Below are positions 5,170-10,708 of a DNA stretch of 10,708 nucleotides, piece after piece. The position numbers and the translations under genes were made by a program. Below the pieces are notes generated by a model. The model had not been told where the DNA came from, made no database searches, and worked only from the letters and a program-made list of their open reading frames with translations. The stretch's first letter is position 1; each line of letters starts with the position of its first letter. Source of the DNA: JBBQXV01 sp043785585 (lineage in GTDB: Bacteria > Myxococcota_A > Polyangia > Polyangiales > Polyangiaceae); NCBI GenBank assembly GCA_043785585.1, contig JAYVXB010000753.1, positions 1-10,708 on the forward strand, given 5' to 3'.

Positions 5170-7385
5170 GTCGGGTCGAACTTCGGTTTCGCAGTCGGCG
5201 GAGGCGGGGGAGGTGGTGGCGGGGTCGTCGGCGGCGGGGGTGGCGCGACGGTCGGCGGAGGAGGCAGCGGTTTCGGCGGCACGGGCGGGGGCGGGGAGAC
5301 GGCGACAGGGGGGGCGGTCGGGGTCGGGGTCGGGGTCGAGGTCGAGGTCGGGGTCGCGGTCGAGGTCGAGGTCGGGGTCGAGGTCGAGGTCGGGGTCGAG
5401 GTCGCCGCCGAGGCGCTCACCGTTGCCACTGCGCTTGCGCTCGCGATCGGGATCGCCGTCGCCGTCGAAGCCGCCGCGCTCACCGTGGCCACGCTCGTCG
5501 TCGTCGCGCTAGGCACGGCTCGCGTCGGCTCCGCGCGCGTCTCGTCGCCGCGCGTCGCGAAGCGCCACGCCGCGATCCCGATGATCGACACGCACGCGCC
5601 AATGACGATCCACACGACGACGTTCCGACGCGCGCCGCGAACCGCGACGGACGGCTCGGTGTGGAGCATCGGTCGCAACGGCGGAAGATCGTTCTCTGCT
5701 GCGCCCGCGAAGCGCCCCATCGGAGCTGGATCGGCCGCATCGGCGGGGATGGACGGCCCGAACGGATCTCCTATCGACGGCGCTGCTGTCAGTGCGGGAG
5801 GCGGCAGCTTCCACGCCTCCACGCCGAGAGGAAGCGTCATCGCCTCCACGCGCCGCGACGGCGCACGCGCCTCGATCGCCGGCGGAGGCACCGACTCGAG
5901 GGCCACCTCGATGTCATCATCGATCGGGGCCGCGCGGAATCCCATCGGTGCGGCGAGCGCGACGACCGCGGGTGGCGGCGGCGTCGGCGTACGCAGCGGA
6001 CCTTGCTGCGCCTCCATCGAGAACACCGATTCGCGCTTCGAAAAGACCGGAAGCTCGCCCGCGTGAGGCACCGCCGGCATGTGCACTGCCTGGTTGGGCA
6101 TCGACGGTGGGACGCTCTCAGCGTCGGCGGGATCGATCTCGAGGATGCTCGCCGCCGAGATCGGCGCCGGCTCGTCGTCGGCGCTGCCGAGACGTGGGAA
6201 GCGCGATCCGTCCGGAAGCGCGTTCGGACGAAGCGTTGGCGTCTTCGATTGGAGGAGCATCGGTGGCGGCGCCGGCTTCGCTTTTGGCGTCGGTGGTGCG
6301 GGCGGTGGTCGCGGTGGCGTGATCGGTTTGATCGCGGCCTTCGGCGCCGCAGCGGAAGGTGCGTGCGGCATACGAGGTGGCGCAGCGGGCGTCCCTCGGG
6401 GAGCGAGCGCGGCCCCCGCGCCGCTGGCGCTCGCTTCGGCGGTTGCACGTCGCGCGGCAATCTTGTCACCTGCCGCCGTCTTCATGAACGCGGCCACGCG
6501 CAGCGGCGTCGTCAGCTTTGCGCCGACGATCTTCCGCATCTCCGCCGCCATCGCGGCCGCGGTTGGGAAACGCTTGTCGGGCGAGGCGGCCATCGCGCGC
6601 GCCGCGACATCGGCGAGCGGCGCGGCCCACGGTGCGTCGTCGGGAACGAACGCGCGCTCCATCTCGCCCGAGCGAACGCGCAGGACGATCCCCTCGACGG
6701 TCACCGATGGAAAGACCGGCGTGCCGCTGAGCGCTTCCCACAGAAGAGCGCCCACCGAATAGACGTCGGCGCGCGCATCGTACGCGCCGCCGGCGAGCAC
6801 CTCGGGCGCGAGCGTCGCGTAGCCGGTCTTCGGCAGATCGCCCGGACGCCGAATGCGTCCCGCGAGCAGAACGCGCGCCACGCCGTCGCTGCCGACGAGC
6901 ACGTTGTCGGCCGTGATCTCGCCGTGCGCGAGGCGCAGCGGCTGCTGGCGCTGCATGTCGCGAACGTTGTGCAGCGCGCTGAGGCCCGTGAGGACGTCGA
7001 TCAGCGCGCGGAGCGCGACGGAGAGCGGCGGGATCGACTCGGGCCCTGCGTCGACGCGCCACAGCTCGGAGAGTCGTTCGCCGTCGACGAACTCGTGCAC
7101 GACGCGCACTTCGTCCGCCGTCACTGCGACGTCGCGGACGCGGACGACGTTCGGATGCTCGAGCATCGCGACTGCGCGCGAGACACGCACCGACGCCGCC
7201 GCGTCTTCGTCCGAGATGCCGGCGCCGCGCGCGAGTCGCTCGACGACGACGACGTGTCCTCGTCCGCCCGCCGCCGTGGCGATCGCGAGGTACGTCGGAA
7301 CGGCGCGCTTCCCAAGCTCTCGCACCACGCGCGGTCGCGCGTCGTCGTGTGGCGCCCCGCGGCCACTCGAGTCCAAAGCCGCCAT
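5160..7385 (-). CDS. Membrane-anchored Ser/Thr protein kinase-like protein, predicted pseudokinase
   Basis: A protein of 741 residues from the ATG at 7385. Residues about 25-290 have a protein-kinase fold signature: a partial glycine loop (AAGGRGH, about 39-44), HPNVVRV (about 77-83), APE (193-195) and GGAYDARADVYSVGALLWE (about 199-217). The catalytic residues are altered. The beta3 position reads VVVVERL, with Glu49 where Lys is expected. The catalytic loop reads H154-G-E-I-T-A-D-N161 instead of HRDLKxxN. The DFG position reads L-A-G (about 174-176). Phosphotransfer is therefore unlikely; scaffolding or ATP-independent signalling is inferred. A Pro/Ala-rich linker (about 320-585) leads to one TM helix (about 588-607). 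A tail of alternating Thr-Ser/Thr-Pro (about 662-690) and polyproline follows. There is no C-terminal sensor domain. In-frame GTG at 7391 is the alternative start; neither has a strong Shine-Dalgarno. It is first in a tight unit with the TPR and cysteine-rich genes. Confidence 0.88.
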   Translation of the reverse strand: MAALDSSGRGAPHDDARPRVVRELGKRAVPTYLAIATAAGGRGHVVVVERLARGAGISDEDAAASVRVSRAVAMLEHPNVVRVRDVAVTADEVRVVHEFVDGERLSELWRVDAGPESIPPLSVALRALIDVLTGLSALHNVRDMQRQQPLRLAHGEITADNVLVGSDGVARVLLAGRIRRPGDLPKTGYATLAPEVLAGGAYDARADVYSVGALLWEALSGTPVFPSVTVEGIVLRVRSGEMERAFVPDDAPWAAPLADVAARAMAASPDKRFPTAAAMAAEMRKIVGAKLTTPLRVAAFMKTAAGDKIAARRATAEASASGAGAALAPRGTPAAPPRMPHAPSAAAPKAAIKPITPPRPPPAPPTPKAKPAPPPMLLQSKTPTLRPNALPDGSRFPRLGSADDEPAPISAASILEIDPADAESVPPSMPNQAVHMPAVPHAGELPVFSKRESVFSMEAQQGPLRTPTPPPPAVVALAAPMGFRAAPIDDDIEVALESVPPPAIEARAPSRRVEAMTLPLGVEAWKLPPPALTAAPSIGDPFGPSIPADAADPAPMGRFAGAAENDLPPLRPMLHTEPSVAVRGARRNVVVWIVIGACVSIIGIAAWRFATRGDETRAEPTRAVPSATTTSVATVSAAASTATAIPIASASAVATVSASAATSTPTSTSTPTSTSTATPTSTSTPTPTPTAPPVAVSPPPPVPPKPLPPPPTVAPPPPPTTPPPPPPPPPTAKPKFDPTRI
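5318..5401 (-). repeat. Hexanucleotide tandem array TCG(G/A/C)GG, 14 units
   Basis: Fourteen consecutive 6-bp units of TCGNGG (plus-strand reading) run from 5318 to 5401, with the fourth base G, A or C. On the coding strand they give alternating Thr and Ser/Pro/Ala codons, forming the Thr-Ser/Thr-Pro tail after the pseudokinase TM helix. Unit length is a multiple of three, so copy-number change would alter tail length without shifting the frame. Confidence 0.9.
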
Positions 7386-7396
7386 AGTCACCCGAG

Positions 7397-7402
7397 ATTA
7401 TC
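7397..7402 (-). promoter_or_regulatory. Candidate -10 element (GATAAT) for the pseudokinase unit
   Basis: GATAAT on the minus strand (7402-7397) matches TATAAT in 5 of 6 bases, in otherwise GC-rich DNA. No convincing -35 lies 16-18 bp upstream. Initiation would fall near 7390, making the transcript nearly leaderless relative to the GTG at 7391 or the ATG at 7385. That would fit the lack of a good Shine-Dalgarno. Single hexamers are weak evidence. Confidence 0.3.
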
Positions 7403-7411
7403 ACCACGGGG

Positions 7412-7439
7412 AAAAAAGGGGGGACGCGCGATCAGCGCG
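7412..7439 (-). terminator. Terminator-like hairpin plus T-tract after the FAD-domain gene
   Basis: On the minus strand, just after the stop at 7443, CGCGC (7439-7435), a 5-base loop and GCGCG (7429-7425) form a short GC stem. TCCCCCC and then six T (7417-7412) follow. The T-run is displaced about 7 bases from the stem, so it is a non-canonical intrinsic terminator. It would separate the FAD-protein genes from the pseudokinase unit. Confidence 0.4.
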
Positions 7440-7442
7440 GCA

Positions 7443-7976
7443 TCAACCTCGTTTCGCTGGTCTCGCTCGTCTCGACGGGCTCGGCGGGCTCGGCGGGCTC
7501 GCTGATTTCGCCGCTTCGGCTGCGAGCTCTGCGGAGAAGGCTGCGACGAGCGCCGACTCTTCGTCGGACATCGGTGGATCGCGCGGGTGATCGAACGGAG
7601 CCGTGGGACGCGCGACGCCGAGCACATGGACGCGAAGCCACACGCGGGTCACGCTCGCGAAGCGACCACTGCAGCCGACGACGAGGGCGACGAGATCCGG
7701 CCCCGTCGCGCGGCGTGGCGCGGGGCGAATCGACAGCGTGCGCCCGTCCTTCAACGTCGCGTCGAGCCCGGCAAGCAGCTGGTCGGCCGGATCGAGCCAA
7801 CGGTCGCGCGCGCCGGGCGCGCCGCGATCGAGCCATTCGCGCGCCGTGAACGCCAGCGCGTCCCGTTCGACATCGAGCGTGAGCCCCTCGCGCACGAGCG
7901 CTGCCTCGACGTCCGCGAGCGCCGTCTCGCCGCTCACGTCGACGAGCAGGCTGGTGCGATCGATCGTCACGCTCAC
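7443..7976 (-). CDS. Small degenerate FAD-binding (PCMH-type) domain protein
   Basis: A protein of 177 residues. Residues 3-35 (SLLVDVSGETALADVEAALV then REGLTLDVE) resemble the strand-helix start of the FAD-binding PCMH domain of FAD oxidases such as GlcD, GlcE and AGPS. Residues about 75-118 resemble its end: LKDGRTLSIRPAPRRATGPD then LVALVVGCSGRFASVTRVWL. This parallels GPDLVPLVIGSEGIFGIITS in the upstream gene. Between them the glycine-rich FAD-phosphate loop and the GG-containing middle are missing, so the domain is only about 120 residues. There is no substrate-binding domain, and the C-terminal tail is Ser/Pro/Arg-rich. FAD binding is doubtful. I infer a partner or regulator of the oxidase, or a decayed paralogue. 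The GTG at 7976 is supported by GAGG 7 bp upstream (7987-7984) and by the GTGA overlap with the preceding stop. Confidence 0.75.
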   Translation of the reverse strand: MSVTIDRTSLLVDVSGETALADVEAALVREGLTLDVERDALAFTAREWLDRGAPGARDRWLDPADQLLAGLDATLKDGRTLSIRPAPRRATGPDLVALVVGCSGRFASVTRVWLRVHVLGVARPTAPFDHPRDPPMSDEESALVAAFSAELAAEAAKSASPPSPPSPSRRARPAKRG

Positions 7977-7987
7977 GGCGTCGCCTC
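7973..7987 (-). promoter_or_regulatory. GTGA stop/start overlap with Shine-Dalgarno (oxidase to small FAD-domain gene)
   Basis: On the minus strand 7976-7973 reads GTGA: GTG begins the small FAD-domain gene and TGA ends the AGPS-like gene. GAGG at 7987-7984 is 7 bp upstream of the GTG. Coupled translation and roughly matched synthesis of the two products are implied. Confidence 0.75.
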
Positions 7988-9520
7988 GTTGGGCAGGAGG
8001 TTGCCGGGGTTCATGACGCCGCGCGGATCGAACACGCGCTGCATGGCGCGAACGACGTCGACACCGACGCCGAGCTCGGAGCCGAGGCGCGGCGCCTTCG
8101 ACCGGCCGACGCCGTGATGGTGCGCGAGCGTGCCGCCGGCCTCGACCGCGGCCGCGAGCGCCGCGCGCCACGTGCGATCGTACGTCTCCTCGCACGCCGC
8201 GTCCCAACCGCCGCGCTTTCCTCCGGTAGCGCTCCCCGCGAACGAAAAATAAATGCAGCAACCATCCGGGTACGCGTGGCTGAAGTGCGCCATCACGAAG
8301 ACGTGCTCGCCCGCCGCGCGTCGCACGCCGTCGTAGAGCGCGCCGAGGCGCGACCACGTCGCCGCGACCTCCATCGTGTCGACGAACGCGCCCGTCGCGA
8401 ACATCGGCGCTTGGCGATAGCTCACGGAGTAGCGGTGCTTCAGCCACTTTTGCGCCGGGCCCTCGCCCTCGTACGTCGCCTTCGGCGATGTCGACGCGAC
8501 GAGACGCCGCGCCTCGTCGGCGTCCGCCTCCGGTCGATTCCCCGTGCCCTCGAAGATCACGACGAGCATAGCGCCGCCCATCGCGCGCCCTCCGACGTTC
8601 GAGTGGAGGAGATCGTTCATCAGCTCGGGGCGACGCAGCACTTGCCGCAGCGCGATCGTGCCGAGCCCCGGTCGCTTCGGCGCGTCCGCCGATTTCTTCG
8701 CGCGCTTCACGCCGCCCATGCGCGCGAGCATCGCGTCGAACGGATCGTAGAGACGCGACACCGCCGGACGCAGCCCCGACTGAAAGAGGAGGCGCATCGC
8801 GGCCCATCCTTCTTCCGTCGTCGGGAACGACCACGACGCGAAGCCGCGCGACGTCGGCACCGGATGAAGTCGCAACGTCGAGCTCGTGATGATGCCGAAG
8901 ATCCCTTCGCTGCCGATGACGAGCGGCACGAGATCCGGTCCGCTCGTTCGCCGCTTGAGGGTGACGACGTCGCCGGTGCCCGTGACGAGCTCGAGCTCGG
9001 CCACCATGTCTTCGATTTTTCCGTAGAGGCCGGAGCACTGACCCGCGCTGCGCGCCGCGACCCATCCACCCACGGTGCTGCAGAGGATCGACGACGGAAA
9101 ATGCCCGAGCGTGAACCCTTCGCGATTGAGCCGCTCCTCGAGCGGGACGCCCATGTGCCCCGACTCGACGTCGAGCGAAGGCTCGCCGCGCTCGAAGCGG
9201 CGCCACTTGTCCATTCGCTTCAAGTCGACGATCACGACGTCCTCGCGCGGCAAGACGCCGCCGCAGACGCCGCTCCCCGCGCCGAACGGAACGAGCGGCG
9301 TGCCGGTGTCGTGCGCCCACTTCGCGAGCGCTGCGACCTCTTTCGTCGACGTCGGCCAGACGATCGCGCCGGGCTTGTGATCTGCGACGCGACCCGCGCG
9401 CACCGCGAGGTGATGACGCGGCCAGAGATCGCGCGCGTACGCGACGCGATCAGCGGCGTCGTTGCTCGCGCGAAGCGAAGGGAACGCGAGCGACAGATCG
9501 TGGAGAAGCGATGCCGTCAT
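7973..9520 (-). CDS. AGPS-like FAD-binding oxidase/synthase (alkyl-dihydroxyacetonephosphate synthase family)
   Basis: A protein of 515 residues with no signal peptide. The PCMH FAD domain (about 45-225) shows PFGAGSGVCGGV (78-89), GHFPSSILCSTVGGWVAARS (139-158), YGKIEDMV (166-173) and GPDLVPLVIGSEGIFGIITS (194-213). The C-terminal domain carries FVDTMEVAATWSRL (about 379-392), HAYPDGCCIYFSF (415-427), HHHGVGRSK (467-475) and VFDPRGVMNPGNLL (496-509). The last set matches alkyl-DHAP synthase closely, including the Tyr of its T-x-Y-D-x-G motif (here Y417) and the HHHGVG histidines. AGPS swaps the acyl chain of acyl-DHAP for a fatty alcohol, making the ether bond of ether lipids, which myxobacteria are known to produce. 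A bacterial D-lactate/glycolate-type oxidase is the alternative. The ATG at 9520 follows the upstream stop by 4 bp, so the gene is probably co-transcribed with 9525-10708. Confidence 0.85.
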   Translation of the reverse strand: MTASLLHDLSLAFPSLRASNDAADRVAYARDLWPRHHLAVRAGRVADHKPGAIVWPTSTKEVAALAKWAHDTGTPLVPFGAGSGVCGGVLPREDVVIVDLKRMDKWRRFERGEPSLDVESGHMGVPLEERLNREGFTLGHFPSSILCSTVGGWVAARSAGQCSGLYGKIEDMVAELELVTGTGDVVTLKRRTSGPDLVPLVIGSEGIFGIITSSTLRLHPVPTSRGFASWSFPTTEEGWAAMRLLFQSGLRPAVSRLYDPFDAMLARMGGVKRAKKSADAPKRPGLGTIALRQVLRRPELMNDLLHSNVGGRAMGGAMLVVIFEGTGNRPEADADEARRLVASTSPKATYEGEGPAQKWLKHRYSVSYRQAPMFATGAFVDTMEVAATWSRLGALYDGVRRAAGEHVFVMAHFSHAYPDGCCIYFSFAGSATGGKRGGWDAACEETYDRTWRAALAAAVEAGGTLAHHHGVGRSKAPRLGSELGVGVDVVRAMQRVFDPRGVMNPGNLLPNEATP

Positions 9521-9524
9521 CGTC

Positions 9525-10708
9525 TCAGGTACCTGTGTAGAACGCCGCTCCGGCGAGGCGCATCGTGCTCTTGTCCCACGTGAACCAGTACATCTCGCCG
9601 TACGGCCCGTCGGTGACGACGCACACGGGGCGCGTCGCGCTGCACTCGAGCTCTTTGCAGCGCTTGCCGGTGTCGCGGACGTCTTCGGGCCTCAGCTTGC
9701 TCTCGATCGTGACGCGCGGGCGGTACGTCGGGAGCGTCGGCTCTTCGAAGGTGAGCACGCGAACGTCGGCCGTCGAGATGCGGCGGAACGTCGCGAGCTT
9801 GTCCGCGCCGACGAGGAGCTTGCATGCGTCGGCGACGGCCACGCCGCGCGCCGGGACCGCGAGCGCCGCCGTCAACGCCGCATCGATCGACGGCGCGTTC
9901 AAGAGCGCGAGCTCGCTCCCGTGATCGCCGAGGAGGTCGTCGACGTTCACCGACGGCGGCGGCGCGAGGAACGCCAACGCGAAGACGAGCGGCGTCCCGT
10001 CGGTGGAGCGTCCGGCGCCGCGGACGATCGCGTCGGTGCGTCCGTCGCCGTCGAGATCTGCGAAGCGTGCTTCGAAGCGGGTGTCGGTCGCGTTCGCGTC
10101 GATGAAGCCCATGGAAGACAGCGGGAAGATCCGCGCCGAGTCGCCCTCGCGAACGACGACGGCCGGCCCGTTGAGCTCGAAGTCGGTGATCGCGACGCCG
10201 ATCGTCCCGCCCGCGGCGCCCGCGACAAGAGGCGCTTCGCCCAGGATCTCCTTCGTCGTACGCACCTGCTCGCGAAGCGCGGTCTCGGTCGACGTCGTGG
10301 TCGGCGACGACGCGACCGCGTGCGGCGCGCCGGAGGGCGGCGGGTACACGGGCGTGTACTCGCGCGCGAACGTGCGCATCATCCACTTTCCGCCTTGCTC
10401 GACGAAACCGATCGCGACGTGCCCCTTCGCCGTCGCCGCTTCGCACTCGTCGCCGCCGCAGTGATCGTTTTGGATCGCCTCTTTCACCGCGTCGAGCACC
10501 TCTTGTGCGCGCGGCGACGACGAGAGGCGCTGCGCGTCGACCGTCTCGACCGTCTGCGCGAAGGACGACTGCCAAACGTCCGTGAGCTCGAGTCCCTGCG
10601 AAGCGAGCGCCGCGGCGAGCGCCGCTTCGGATTTGGCCGCTGCCTTGAGCGTCGCCATCAGCGCACCGTCCGGCGCGCGGCGCGGCGCGGGGGGGCCTGC
10701 GTCGATCC
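9525..10708 (-). CDS. Putative envelope protein with FG-GAP-like calcium loop (5'-truncated)
   Basis: The frame is open from the right edge to a TGA at 9525. An ATG at 10658 would give 377 residues, but the frame continues upstream to the edge in good codon usage as IDAGPPAPRRAPDGAL. The ATG-started form also lacks any signal peptide, so the true start is probably beyond the window. Visible content, numbered from that Met: helical, Ala-rich residues 1-65; a Cys pair at 67 and 72; a Ser/Thr linker near 115-125. The motif FADLDGDGRTDAIV (199-212) is a D-x-D-G-D-G-x-x-D loop typical of FG-GAP/VCBS repeats that bind calcium. Near the C-terminus are three Cys in GKRCKELECSATRPVC (about 328-343). 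I infer a secreted or lipid-anchored protein; only one FG-GAP unit is clear, and function is unknown. It ends 4 bp before the AGPS-like start. Confidence 0.75.
   Translation of the reverse strand, partial: IDAGPPAPRRAPDGALMATLKAAAKSEAALAAALASQGLELTDVWQSSFAQTVETVDAQRLSSSPRAQEVLDAVKEAIQNDHCGGDECEAATAKGHVAIGFVEQGGKWMMRTFAREYTPVYPPPSGAPHAVASSPTTTSTETALREQVRTTKEILGEAPLVAGAAGGTIGVAITDFELNGPAVVVREGDSARIFPLSSMGFIDANATDTRFEARFADLDGDGRTDAIVRGAGRSTDGTPLVFALAFLAPPPSVNVDDLLGDHGSELALLNAPSIDAALTAALAVPARGVAVADACKLLVGADKLATFRRISTADVRVLTFEEPTLPTYRPRVTIESKLRPEDVRDTGKRCKELECSATRPVCVVTDGPYGEMYWFTWDKSTMRLAGAAFYTGT

Noticed and set aside
5318..5401. Phase-variation switch by repeat slippage
   Set aside because: The unit is 6 bp, so gain or loss keeps the reading frame; an on/off switch is not expected, only length change.
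5661..7505. Plus-strand Arg-rich open frame of 614 codons opposite the pseudokinase
   Set aside because: Shadow frame: no signal, domain or Shine-Dalgarno, and it runs across the intergenic gap into the next gene.
8114..9583. Plus-strand Arg-rich open frame of 489 codons opposite the AGPS-like gene
   Set aside because: Composition is dominated by Arg, Ala and His, with no motif. The opposite strand encodes a protein with full family motifs.

Overview
The window looks like chromosomal DNA from a myxobacterium-type organism (Myxococcota, most like Polyangia). This is an inference from protein style, not from a marker gene. The DNA is very GC-rich with G/C at most third codon positions. The genes encode lipoproteins with long Ala/Asp/Pro linkers, a KSGG-type beta-propeller, a Ser/Thr-kinase-like protein with a long Pro-rich linker, a TPR/PEGA-like membrane protein and a CGGxGQxCC cysteine-rich lipoprotein. 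No rRNA, tRNA, CRISPR array, insertion sequence or phage gene was seen.

Layout. At the left edge a truncated lipoprotein gene (1-488, minus) is divergent from a complete HIT-family nucleotide hydrolase/transferase gene (541-882, plus). It is followed by a predicted lipoprotein beta-propeller gene (972-2093, plus). That gene converges, with only 21 bp between stops, on a minus-strand block filling the rest of the window.

Read in the direction of transcription, the minus block has two parts. The first is a secreted-type protein with an FG-GAP-like calcium loop (9525 to beyond the right edge), an AGPS-like FAD oxidase/synthase (7973-9520) and a small degenerate FAD-binding-domain protein (7443-7976). 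The last two are joined by a GTGA stop/start overlap. A 57-bp gap follows, holding a weak terminator-like hairpin with a T-tract and a -10-like GATAAT.

The second part is a tight three-gene unit: a membrane-anchored pseudokinase (5160-7385), a TPR/PEGA-like two-TM protein (4100-5158, 1 bp after the kinase stop) and a 662-residue lipoprotein (2115-4103, starting inside a GTGA overlap). The lipoprotein has 15 cysteine modules with 6, 8 or 10 Cys each.

The most notable content is this second unit. The kinase-like protein appears to have lost the beta3 lysine, the HRD aspartate and the DFG aspartate while keeping the APE and F-helix signatures. It is probably translationally coupled to an envelope TPR protein and a disulfide-rich surface lipoprotein. 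I read this as a candidate envelope scaffold or sensing module of unknown function. The AGPS-like gene suggests ether-lipid synthesis, which is known in myxobacteria, but its small coupled FAD-domain partner has no role I can name.
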